A stretch of DNA of 21,349 nucleotides from CAZTAR01 sp043813895 (GTDB lineage: Bacteria > Planctomycetota > Phycisphaerae > UBA1845 > UTPLA1): positions 1 through 21,349 of the forward strand of contig JBDRKQ010000135.1 in the NCBI GenBank assembly GCA_043813895.1, read 5' to 3'. Numbering within the stretch: the first letter of the stretch is position 1; each line of letters begins with the position of its first letter. A program made the position numbers and the translations under genes. Positions 1 to 7,543 of this stretch are shown one piece after another. A model generated the notes under the pieces. It ran no database searches. It saw only the letters and a list, made by a program, of their open reading frames with translations, and was not told the DNA's origin.

Positions 1-1
1 C

Positions 2-1132
2 CGCTTCCTGGAAGAGCTTGGCAAGTTCAAGCCCCGGCACGACGACAAGCTCAAGGCCCTCCTCAAGCTGCTCAAGTCCGACCCGGTCATGAAGGAGCAG
101 AAGGTCCTGCTCTTCACGGAGTTCGCCGACACCGCCAAGTATCTTACCGAACAACTCAAAGAGAACGGGATCGACGGCATCGATCAGATCGACAGCTCCA
201 CGAAACAGAACCGCATGGAGATCATCCGCGCCTTCGCACCCTACTACAACGGCTCATCATCCGCCGGCCTTCAGGAAGAAGGCGTGCCCGAGACGCGCGT
301 GCTCATCTCCACGGATGTCCTGTCCGAGGGTCTGAACCTCCAGGACGCAACGCGGTTGATCAACTATGACATCCACTGGAACCCCGTGCGTCTGATGCAA
401 CGGATCGGCCGTGTCGATCGCCGCATGAATCCCGAGGTCGAAACCCGGCTCGTCGCGGACCACCCCGACCAGAAGAAGCTCCGCGGCAAGATCGCCTACT
501 GGAACTTCCTCCCGCCGGACGAACTTGACAGGCTGCTGCGGCTGTACGGCAAGGTCGCGCACAAGACCCTGCGCATTTCCCGCACATTCGGCATCGAGGG
601 CCGAAAGCTACTGCGCCCCGAAGACGACTTTGACGCCCTCAAGGAGTTCAACAGCTCCTACGAGGGCACGACGACGCCCGTCGAGCAGATGCACCTGGAG
701 TATCAGAAGCTCCTCCAGGACCATCCTGGCCTGGAAGAACGCCTCAGCGGCCTGCCCCTGCGTGTATTCAGCGGCAAGAAACACCCCTCACCGGATGCCT
801 GCGCCGTCTTCTTCTGCTACGCCCGGCCCGCCCGGCCGACACACGTCCGGGACATGAACACCGGCGAACTCAGCCTGTGGACCGAGGAGGCGGGCGACAC
901 GAAGTGGTATCTGTTCGATCTGGCTACCGAGAAGATTGCCGACGATCCCGGCGACATCGTGGACCTGATCCGATCCGGACCCGACACGCCGCGCCACTGC
1001 GCGATCGAGCGGACCACACTCTCCCAAATTCGCGCGAAGATCGAAAAGCACATCAAGAACACGTACCTCAAACAGGTCCAGGCCCCCATCGGCGTCAAGC
1101 CGGTGCTGAAGGCGTGGATGGAGATGTCGTAA
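2..1132 (+). CDS. SNF2-type SF2 helicase, C-terminal half (partial at left edge)
   Basis: The reading frame is open from base 2, so the gene begins upstream; 376 residues are visible and the ATG at 89 is internal. What remains is the second RecA-like domain of an SF2/SNF2 helicase: a motif IV-like stretch KVLLFTEFADTAKYL, motif V (STDVLSEGLNLQDA) and motif VI (QRIGRVDRR, about bases 397-423). A roughly 200-residue C-terminal extension follows that I do not recognise. The Walker A and DEAH motifs must lie outside the window. Helicases of this type translocate on duplex DNA with ATP; beside a Type ISP-like methylase the likely role is restriction or defence, as the separate counterpart of the helicase domain of one-chain ISP enzymes. 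The SNF2 helicase DrmD of class 1 DISARM is an alternative relative, but no DISARM core gene is visible. The next gene starts 14 bases downstream, suggesting one transcript. Confidence 0.88.
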   Translation, partial: RFLEELGKFKPRHDDKLKALLKLLKSDPVMKEQKVLLFTEFADTAKYLTEQLKENGIDGIDQIDSSTKQNRMEIIRAFAPYYNGSSSAGLQEEGVPETRVLISTDVLSEGLNLQDATRLINYDIHWNPVRLMQRIGRVDRRMNPEVETRLVADHPDQKKLRGKIAYWNFLPPDELDRLLRLYGKVAHKTLRISRTFGIEGRKLLRPEDDFDALKEFNSSYEGTTTPVEQMHLEYQKLLQDHPGLEERLSGLPLRVFSGKKHPSPDACAVFFCYARPARPTHVRDMNTGELSLWTEEAGDTKWYLFDLATEKIADDPGDIVDLIRSGPDTPRHCAIERTTLSQIRAKIEKHIKNTYLKQVQAPIGVKPVLKAWMEMS

Positions 1133-1146
1133 GGGAGGACCTCAGT

Positions 1147-1380
1147 ATGGATGTTGTACAGACCGATTCGGCCGGGCATGAATTCATAGACACAGCTACC
1201 CTCATCGAAGAGCACGTTCGCACGACCCTGATTCCCGCGGAGGTCGCGGGCTATGGAGAGGTCTCGATCCGCATCCAGATTCGCGCGGCCAACGGGAAGC
1301 TCCGTCCCGGCCCCGAAGTTCTGCTGTCGGTCGTGCCCGGGATGATCGCGGCCATGAACAAGTTAATGAGGAAGGACTAG
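1147..1380 (+). CDS. small hypothetical protein between helicase and methylase (77 aa)
   Basis: A 77-residue ORF starts at ATG 1147 behind a good Shine-Dalgarno sequence (GGGAGGA, about 1133-1139) and ends in TAG at 1380. The frame extends further upstream inside the helicase gene, but the ribosome-binding site and helicase stop favour 1147. The protein has no signal peptide or membrane segment. It has an acidic start, then a strand-rich middle (GEVSIRIQIRAANGKLRPGP) and a helix ending in basic residues (MIAAMNKLMRKD). I do not recognise the family. It fits between the helicase (14-base gap) and the methylase (42-base gap), all on one strand, so it is probably a co-transcribed accessory of the modification system. 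An adaptor or regulator role is only a guess from position. Confidence 0.68.
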   Translation: MDVVQTDSAGHEFIDTATLIEEHVRTTLIPAEVAGYGEVSIRIQIRAANGKLRPGPEVLLSVVPGMIAAMNKLMRKD

Positions 1381-1422
1381 AAGCCACACGAGGGTGGCCT
1401 GTTCAGAGGAGGACAAGCACAC

Positions 1423-4400
1423 ATGAGCATGGCCGACCGCGACCGCCTTCGCCGGATCAAGACATTTCCCTCCCTCGTCAAGTACCTCAGAGACGAGTTG
1501 GACTGGCCCATCGATTCCGACGACTTCGACGAACTGACGTTCGATTATGAACCGGAGGAACTCGGCCTGGACGCCAAGGCCGCCGTCAAGATCAAGCAGA
1601 TCAAGCAACTCCGGCCACTCACAGACAAGCAGCAGTGGGGCATCTTCTTCATCAACTTCGAGCCCAAGCGGCTTCCCGTTGTGGCCCTGCGTCGGATTCT
1701 TCGATCGCTGGTCATCAAGAAGCGTCAATCAGCCAACAAGCCACAACAAGCGGCGTGGCAACTGCACGATCTGCTGTTCATCTCCTCCTACGGCGAGGCC
1801 GACCATCGCGACATCACCTTCGCCCACTTCGCCGAGGACGCCGACCACGACGCCGGCCTGCCGGCGCTCCGCGTGCTCGGTTGGGACGACGAGGACACTG
1901 TCCTCCATCTTGTCCATGCCCACGCGACGCTCAAAGAGCAACTTCGCTGGCCGGAAGACGATACCGCTCTCGACGCTTGGCGCTCACAGTGGTCCTCCGC
2001 TTTCACCCTCCGCCATCGCGAGGTCATCAACACTTCCAAGGCCCTGGCCGTCCGCATGGCGCAACTTGCCTCCGCCATCCGCAAGCGCGCCAATCGGGTT
2101 CTGACCGTCGAATCCGAAAAAGGCCCGCTTCGCAAGCTCATGACGACCTTCAAGGAAGCGCTCATCCACGACCTGTCGGACGACGACTTCGCCGACATGT
2201 ACGCCCAGACCATCACCTACGGCCTGCTGACCGCCCGTGCGTCGCGCCCCGCCGGTCTGGTCGCTGGCAACCTCGCCGACATGGTGCCCATCACTAATCC
2301 CTTCCTCAAGGAACTCATGGAGTCCTTCCTGAATGTCGGCGGCCGGCGAAACGGCAAGGGCCGCAACGGTCACATCGACTTCGATGAACTCGGCATCAAC
2401 GACGTGGTCGATACCCTCCGTGAGGCGAAAATGGAGGCCATCCTGCGCGACTTCGGTGACAGGAATCCCGAGGAAGACCCCGTCATCCACTTCTACGAGC
2501 GGTTCCTCAAGCAGTACGACCCCGAGAAGAGAATGAAACGCGGCGTTTTCTATACGCCCCGCCCCGTGGTCTCCTACATCATCCGCTCCGTCCACGAATT
2601 GCTCCAGACTGAGTTCGGCCTGGCCGATGGGCTGGCGGACACAACGACCTGGGGCGAGATGCTCAAGAAGCACAAAGACCTCAAACTCCCCGAAATCGAA
2701 GTCGTCAATCCAAAAACGCACAAGCTCGAAAATAGGCCAATCGATCCAGCCACGCCGTTCGTCCAAATCCTCGACGCCGCTGCCGGCACAGCGACATTTC
2801 TCGTCGAGGTCAGCGACATCATCCACAAGACGATGGTCACGAAGTGGCAGAAGCAGGGCCACACGGAGATGTACGACATCCCGAAGCTCTGGAACGAGTA
2901 TGTGCCAAAGCACCTGCTCCCCCGGCTCCACGGCTACGAGTTGATGATGGCCCCCTATGCCATCGCACACATGAAGGTCGGGCTTGCCATCAAGGCGACG
3001 AGGTTCAATGCGTGGGGACAACTGACCAAACAGGACCGTGCCCGCATCTATCTCACCAACGCCCTGGAACCTCCGCACGACTTCTCCGACACCTTCGAAC
3101 AAATGGCCCCGGCACTGGCCCACGAAGCCCAAGCCGTTAGCAACGTGAAGCGGCATCAGCGGTTTACGGTGGTAATTGGAAACCCGCCATATTCGCCATC
3201 CATCAGCGAGCCTAATTGGCTGATGGAGAAGCTAGAGGATTGGAAGCGAGGGTTGAATGAAACGAAGATCGACTTAAACCGAGAAGAATGGAAATTCCTT
3301 CGGTTTGCACAGCACCAGTGTGTAGAGACTGGCGTCGGCACCATCGGATACATCATCAATCGCGATTTCCTCGACGGGATTGCGAAGCGAAGAATGCGCG
3401 AGCATCTTGCCGCGACATTCTTGTGTTGTACGGTTGTCGATCTCAATGGAGACGTGAAAGGCAATATCGCCGACGAAAACGTGTTCGAGATAGAGCAGGG
3501 TGTAGCCATCGTGGTGCTCTGTACAGCACGTTCGAATCTAGGCGTTCGATTTGCATCGCGGGTGGGGACACGTGCACAGAAATATGCTGACTTACTCTCG
3601 AAAGAGCCAATCGATACCGCGCTCATGCAACTGAAGCCTTGTTCACCGTACTTCCGATGGGTTCCGTTTTCTGAGGGGGCGGCGCATATTGCATCTGCTG
3701 AGTATTACGCATGGCCACAGGTCAGGGATGTGTTCCAGACCGTGTCGTCCGGCATCCAGACCAAGCGCGATGGCCTTTGTGTTGCCTTCTCGAAGGCGGA
3801 AATGTGGAGGCGTATCCAAGAGTTTGTCGGCCTCGACGACGAAGGTGCGCGTGCCCGCTTTGATCTCGGTCCAGACGGCCGGGACTGGACGGTATCTGGT
3901 GCGCGAGTTGACCTCGTGGGCAGTGGACCTAGCCAGAAGTTCTTGTCGCCAATTCTCTATCGCCCTTTCGATACGCGGTTTACGTATTGGACGGGACGAA
4001 CGAAAGGCTTTCTCGCCTATCCACGACGTGAGGTTATGCAGCATGTCGTTAATCGACACAACGTTGGCATGATCTTCAATAGGCAGATCGTTGGCGAGTC
4101 CGTATCTCACTTCGGAGTCTCTCGGATTCCGATTTGTCACGGCACCTTCTATCTGGGAAATAAGGGCCAGGATTACTTCGCTCCGCTCTGGCTGCATCCT
4201 CAGAACGCCTTCTCATCCGATCGTCAGAGTAACTTCACCGCGGCGTTCATCGCCGCCATCGATGCATCGTTGTGTTCAGACGCAGCGGGAGCGGTACCGG
4301 AATCGGTGTTCGGCTACATTTATGCAATCTTCCACAGCGTTTCGTACCGCACACGTTATGCCGAGTTTCTAAAGATCGATTTTCCACGCATTCCCCTCCC

Positions 4401-4845
4401 GACTAGTTTGGACCTTTTCCACGATCTCGCGCGCCTCGGCAGTGAAGCGATCATGTCGCATCTGATGGAGTCTCCGCAGTTAGTGAGTCCGACTAGCACT
4501 TACAAGGGCCCGGCAAAGCCGGACGTGGAGAAGGTGAGCTACGCCGGCGGCACGGTCTGGCTAGACAAGAAGCAGACCCACGGCTTCCGGGGCGTGCCGG
4601 AGGAGGTGTGGAACTTCCACATCGGCGGCTACCAGGTCTGCGAGAAGTGGCTCAAGGATCGCCAGGCCAAAGGCGGCAAGAACCCCCGCCCCGGCCGCGT
4701 GCTGACCGACGAGGACATCGCCCACTACCAGAAAATCGTCGTCGCCCTCAGCGATACCATCCGCATCATGGCCGAGATCGACGAGGTCATCGAAGCCCAC
4801 GGCGGCTGGCCGGATGCGTTTGTCGCCGAGAAGAAGGCCGAGTGA
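1423..4845 (+). CDS. Type ISP-like restriction-modification protein: adenine methyltransferase plus specificity domain (1140 aa)
   Basis: This is an N6-adenine DNA methyltransferase of the Eco57I/Type ISP kind. Start ATG 1423 follows AGAGGAGGA. The first 370 residues are helical with no clear PD-(D/E)XK nuclease motif. FYTPRPVV at 376 is a motif X-like S-adenosylmethionine element; LDAAAGTATFL at 450 is motif I; NPPY at 587-590 is the catalytic motif IV, typical of adenine-N6 transfer. A target-recognition region follows to about 1030. The last 110 residues, with WLDKKQTHGF, GGYQVCEKWLKDR (about 1068-1080) and HYQKIVVALSDTI, match the ISP C-terminal specificity domain as I know it. LlaBIII-type enzymes are about 1,500 residues with nuclease and helicase in the same chain; here the helicase is separate upstream and a nuclease is not apparent. 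Bases about 3140-4510 (target recognition) are less GC-biased than the rest. The stop overlaps the next start (TGATG). Methylase identity is firm; the exact system class is less so. Confidence 0.93.
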   Translation: MSMADRDRLRRIKTFPSLVKYLRDELDWPIDSDDFDELTFDYEPEELGLDAKAAVKIKQIKQLRPLTDKQQWGIFFINFEPKRLPVVALRRILRSLVIKKRQSANKPQQAAWQLHDLLFISSYGEADHRDITFAHFAEDADHDAGLPALRVLGWDDEDTVLHLVHAHATLKEQLRWPEDDTALDAWRSQWSSAFTLRHREVINTSKALAVRMAQLASAIRKRANRVLTVESEKGPLRKLMTTFKEALIHDLSDDDFADMYAQTITYGLLTARASRPAGLVAGNLADMVPITNPFLKELMESFLNVGGRRNGKGRNGHIDFDELGINDVVDTLREAKMEAILRDFGDRNPEEDPVIHFYERFLKQYDPEKRMKRGVFYTPRPVVSYIIRSVHELLQTEFGLADGLADTTTWGEMLKKHKDLKLPEIEVVNPKTHKLENRPIDPATPFVQILDAAAGTATFLVEVSDIIHKTMVTKWQKQGHTEMYDIPKLWNEYVPKHLLPRLHGYELMMAPYAIAHMKVGLAIKATRFNAWGQLTKQDRARIYLTNALEPPHDFSDTFEQMAPALAHEAQAVSNVKRHQRFTVVIGNPPYSPSISEPNWLMEKLEDWKRGLNETKIDLNREEWKFLRFAQHQCVETGVGTIGYIINRDFLDGIAKRRMREHLAATFLCCTVVDLNGDVKGNIADENVFEIEQGVAIVVLCTARSNLGVRFASRVGTRAQKYADLLSKEPIDTALMQLKPCSPYFRWVPFSEGAAHIASAEYYAWPQVRDVFQTVSSGIQTKRDGLCVAFSKAEMWRRIQEFVGLDDEGARARFDLGPDGRDWTVSGARVDLVGSGPSQKFLSPILYRPFDTRFTYWTGRTKGFLAYPRREVMQHVVNRHNVGMIFNRQIVGESVSHFGVSRIPICHGTFYLGNKGQDYFAPLWLHPQNAFSSDRQSNFTAAFIAAIDASLCSDAAGAVPESVFGYIYAIFHSVSYRTRYAEFLKIDFPRIPLPTSLDLFHDLARLGSEAIMSHLMESPQLVSPTSTYKGPAKPDVEKVSYAGGTVWLDKKQTHGFRGVPEEVWNFHIGGYQVCEKWLKDRQAKGGKNPRPGRVLTDEDIAHYQKIVVALSDTIRIMAEIDEVIEAHGGWPDAFVAEKKAE

Positions 4846-5672
4846 TGCCCGATGGCCCGGAAGCCAACGAGAGCGTGCTGCACTACTTCGTCGATGAAGC
4901 CGGCGACCCCGTGCTGTTCAGCGCCAAGCGCGAAGTCAACGTTGGGACCGAGGGCTGCTCGAAGTACTTCATCCTGGGCAAGCTGGACGTGGACGACCCC
5001 GATGGGCTGTCGCAGCGATTGGAGGACTTGCGGGCCGTCCTCCTGGCCGATCCGTATTTCAAGGGCGTGCCGTCCATGCGACCCGAGAAGAAGAGGACGG
5101 CCGTTGCGTTCCACGCCAAGGACGACCCAGCCGAGGTGCGCCGCGAGGTGTTCACGCTGCTGAGCCGGGAGCGCGTTCGGTTCTACGCCGTGGTGCGGGA
5201 CAAGCGGGAACTCGTGTCCGAAGTGCGGCGCCGGAACGAACTTGACAGCGCCTACCGCTATCGCGACTCCGAGCTGTACGACGCACTGGTGAGCAAGTTG
5301 TTCCGTAAGTTCCACGGGACCGCTGATCGAGTGAACGTGTGCTTTGCCAAACGCGGGGCGAAGCCTCGAACCCAAGCCCTGCGGGCCGCCCTGGAGGAGG
5401 CGGATCGGATCTTCCAACGCAACTTCGGCTTCGCGAATTCATCGGAAACGCACGTCTCGTCGAGCACGCCGGCCCACAGCGCCGGATTGCAGGCAGTGGA
5501 CTACTTCCTGTGGGCATTGCAGCGATTCTACGAGCGTCGCGAGACGCGCTACGTGGACCTCATTTGGCCGCTCGTCGGCGAGGTCCATGATCTGGATCAC
5601 ACCCTGGGAGGCAGGGGAGGCGTGTACTACGGGAAAGGAAGGCCGCTGGTCCTGGATGCCAGGGACCCATAA
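4845..5672 (+). CDS. DUF3800 domain protein, translationally coupled to the methylase (275 aa)
   Basis: Start ATG 4845 shares its A with the methylase stop (TGATG), so translation is probably coupled; the frame runs further upstream inside the methylase, but that part is antiparallel noise. The DUF3800 hallmarks are visible: an N-terminal strand with the acidic pair in YFVDEAGDP (D17, E18), FHAKDD in the middle, and LQAVDYFLWALQRFYE (D219) near the C-terminus. The spacing of conserved acidic residues is of the sort seen in RNase H-like folds, and DUF3800 proteins are often found beside phage and defence genes; a nuclease function is suspected for the family but I know of no settled activity. 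No signal or membrane segment. Being the last gene of the operon, in a locus without a visible restriction nuclease, it is a candidate effector (inference). Confidence 0.85.
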   Translation: MPDGPEANESVLHYFVDEAGDPVLFSAKREVNVGTEGCSKYFILGKLDVDDPDGLSQRLEDLRAVLLADPYFKGVPSMRPEKKRTAVAFHAKDDPAEVRREVFTLLSRERVRFYAVVRDKRELVSEVRRRNELDSAYRYRDSELYDALVSKLFRKFHGTADRVNVCFAKRGAKPRTQALRAALEEADRIFQRNFGFANSSETHVSSSTPAHSAGLQAVDYFLWALQRFYERRETRYVDLIWPLVGEVHDLDHTLGGRGGVYYGKGRPLVLDARDP

Positions 5673-5779
5673 AAAAAGTCGGGGGATATAGGACCCGAAG
5701 GCCACACGGCATGGAGCCGAGTTTCGTCCACCGACTAATCTAAGTGTACATCGAGATCGTCGGCGGGGCAAGGCCAAAA

Positions 5780-5869
5780 CTGAAGTTTCAGGGGGCGCCA
5801 CTTCCCCCACCGTCGAGGGGGCGGTGCCCCGCTCAGGCGTCCCGCCGTATGATCTGGAAGGACGGCGGG
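5780..5869 (+). promoter_or_regulatory. hairpin-rich leader upstream of the 441-aa gene
   Basis: The stretch between the DUF3800 stop (5672) and the next start (5882) holds three inverted repeats. They are CTGAA-GT-TTCAG (5780-5791), GGGGG...CCCCC (5791-5808), and the strongest, CCCGCCGT (5841-5848) with ACGGCGGG (5862-5869), an exact 8-bp stem with a 13-base loop. The last ends a few bases before the weak ribosome-binding site GGAGCG (5874-5879). It could be an operator, a transcription pause or an RNA element controlling translation. There is no T-run, so it does not look like an intrinsic terminator. Function is not shown by the sequence. Confidence 0.45.
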
Positions 5870-5881
5870 CAACGGAGCGTA

Positions 5882-7207
5882 ATGAAGATGGCGCTGAAGA
5901 TCCCAACGCATGACGTCAGAGAATTGCAGCGTCGCTTCTTCAGAAGCCTGGGGGACCTCAACAAGGCCCTTCACGCATTCACCTTGAGCTTCGATCATCA
6001 TCGTCGCCGTGCCGACGAGCACTCGCGCCAGGACTTGCTACGCGGGATCGACTCTTGGAACGTGGACTTCACGTTTCTCCGGTTGAGCCTGCCGCGACAG
6101 CTTCCGCCTTTTGTGCGAAGCGATCTCTGGGCGCAGCTCGAATTACCCGCCAGCGTGCAGATCAGCTTCCGTCTCATGGAAGGGTACTCCGTTGCGGATT
6201 TGCCTAAAGAACAACGAGCTGAGGTCGAGCAGGGCGGCGGTCCGGCAGACTATCGGTTCGGGCCTGACAAGGTCTCGTTGGATGTGCTGGAACATCCGGC
6301 GCTGACTGCCATATGTCCTGATCTCCGATCGGTCATACACGGTGCTAGGAACCGGTTTCGGCAGTACAAACAGATGGCGGTCGAGCAACGGGCAGACTTC
6401 CGGCTGAAGCCAATCCGCATCGATGATGTAATCCCTGAGATCGTCAGTATTCTGAGGCCGATGGAGACAACTGCCTACAGGCGCACTGTGGAGAAATGGC
6501 CTGAAGACAGCGGCCAACGATGCTACGCAGGCGCCCTAGAAGATGTCCTGGAGCAGACGGGGCCTTCCTGTGGCGGCGACATAAAGACGATTCAGGACGG
6601 CCTGCACGACGTGTGGCCGGATATCGGTAAGAGTCAGATCAATGCCGGAATCCTGGAGGCGTTCAAGGCGGGGCTCATTCGCGCCAACGGCGGAATGGAG
6701 GCTTTCAACCAGGGTTCCTCGCCCACGAAGACGGGCGAGATCGAAGACGATCTCAAACTGGATGAATGGCTGACTCGCAACCGTGTAGGCTATTCATTCC
6801 CACTCGTGTTTCGTCTCACGGAGGGAGCATTGGCTTCTGACGAAGACTCTACTGTCAAGTCAGCTGATCCGGCCGACAAACCGCTCGGAAACAGACCCAA
6901 CATAACATCGCCGAAGCTCGGCCCGCATGATCGACAGGCATTCCAACTGTCTAAACTGGTCGGCTGGACCCAACAGCGCATCGCGGATGAGCTGAACAAG
7001 GAACACGGGACCCTCTACTCCCAGGGCCAAGTGTCGCGGATGATCGCCAGGATGGAGCAGTACGTCGTGGCGAGTGGACTCAGTCAGCTGAATCCCGAGC
7101 CTCCTAAACAGGCTAAGTCTATCAATCCCGACCGGTTGGAACTCGGCCAACGCTCTGACCGCCTGACATCCCGCCAGCGACCGCAACGCGATCCCGATGC
7201 GGAATAA
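5882..7207 (+). CDS. unknown protein with C-terminal helix-turn-helix (441 aa)
   Basis: I chose ATG 5882 (MKMALKIP), behind GGAGCG; the same frame is open from a GTG at 5744, but that stretch translates to Pro/Gly/Arg-rich text over inverted repeats and looks non-coding. The first 300 residues match no family I recognise: they are soluble, mixed helical and free of membrane segments. Around residues 361-390 lies a clear helix-turn-helix (WTQQRIADELNKEHG then YSQGQVSRMIARM) resembling sigma-region-4 or invertase-type HTHs. A charged, proline-containing tail of about 45 residues follows. It is probably a DNA-binding regulator of the accessory region. It reads toward the TATGCGC repeat region and the small HTH gene, with 144 bases in between. 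Codon use is less GC-biased than in the downstream operon, which fits acquisition. Function remains open. Confidence 0.75.
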   Translation: MKMALKIPTHDVRELQRRFFRSLGDLNKALHAFTLSFDHHRRRADEHSRQDLLRGIDSWNVDFTFLRLSLPRQLPPFVRSDLWAQLELPASVQISFRLMEGYSVADLPKEQRAEVEQGGGPADYRFGPDKVSLDVLEHPALTAICPDLRSVIHGARNRFRQYKQMAVEQRADFRLKPIRIDDVIPEIVSILRPMETTAYRRTVEKWPEDSGQRCYAGALEDVLEQTGPSCGGDIKTIQDGLHDVWPDIGKSQINAGILEAFKAGLIRANGGMEAFNQGSSPTKTGEIEDDLKLDEWLTRNRVGYSFPLVFRLTEGALASDEDSTVKSADPADKPLGNRPNITSPKLGPHDRQAFQLSKLVGWTQQRIADELNKEHGTLYSQGQVSRMIARMEQYVVASGLSQLNPEPPKQAKSINPDRLELGQRSDRLTSRQRPQRDPDAE

Positions 7208-7211
7208 CACA

Positions 7212-7298
7212 GCGCATATCATCCCAAATATACGCGATGTAACTCCTTGAATAACAGCAGTATGCGCTCAGTATGCGCGTACTTTTGCGCATATGCGC
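7212..7298. promoter_or_regulatory. repeated TATGCGC / GCGCATA sites (putative operator or element-binding region)
   Basis: TATGCGC occurs at 7261, 7272 and 7292, and its reverse complement GCGCATA at 7212 and 7287. CAGTATGCGC is directly repeated at 7258 and 7269, 11 bases apart, i.e. about one helical turn. GCGCATATGCGC at 7287-7298 is a perfect 12-bp palindrome. The cluster fills the intergenic gap before the excisionase-like gene. Helically phased repeats of this sort are typical of operators or of recombination directionality factor sites. Which protein binds is inference. Confidence 0.6.
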
Positions 7299-7351
7299 CG
7301 GGAATGGAGGGGCGTGTTGCCCCCGTACAGCGTTACCCGGAGTAGGACGAT

Positions 7352-7543
7352 ATGAGCCATGCAAAGGAACTGTTAACCGCCAAGGAACTGGCCGAACGGC
7401 TGCGCGTACGACCAGAAACTGTGCGGGTGTGGTCGCGTCGGGGATTGATCCCAAGGGTGCAGTTGTCGCCCAAGGTGATCCGCTACGACCTGACCGCCGT
7501 GGTCGATGCCCTGACGAGACAGCAAGGCAAGGGGGGCGACTGA
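7352..7543 (+). CDS. excisionase/MerR-like helix-turn-helix protein (63 aa)
   Basis: A 63-residue protein almost wholly made of a winged HTH_17-type domain: LLTAKELAERLRVRPETVRVWSRRG, then the wing (LIPRVQLSPKVIRYDL) and a final helix. This layout is standard for phage and plasmid excisionases, AlpA-like activators and small MerR-like regulators. The start ATG 7352 follows a purine-rich GGAGTAGGA. The TATGCGC cluster lies just upstream and is the obvious candidate binding site for autoregulation or for bending DNA at a recombination site. The stop overlaps the next ORF start (TGATG at 7541-7545). Family is secure; the particular role is not. Confidence 0.85.
   Translation: MSHAKELLTAKELAERLRVRPETVRVWSRRGLIPRVQLSPKVIRYDLTAVVDALTRQQGKGGD

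Noticed and set aside
1984..3156. 390-codon open frame on the minus strand across the methylase
   Set aside because: Antisense shadow; methylase motifs X and I are clear on the + strand.
5644..5670. Terminator after the DUF3800 gene (imperfect GGTCC/GGACC stem followed by an A-run)
   Set aside because: The stem is bulged, lies within the coding end, and the run is A rather than T on the transcribed strand.
2..5672. DISARM system (SNF2 helicase plus adenine methylase resemble drmD and drmMI)
   Set aside because: No drmA, drmB or drmC is visible and the methylase carries the ISP-type C-terminal domain; could change if the left flank showed them.
5744..5881. Upstream GTG start for the 441-aa protein
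   Set aside because: The extra 46 codons cover three inverted repeats and read as Gly/Pro/Arg-rich noise; the ATG at 5882 has a ribosome-binding site.
7212..7298. CRISPR array
   Set aside because: The repeats are 7-10 bases, in both orientations, with irregular spacing and no spacer units.
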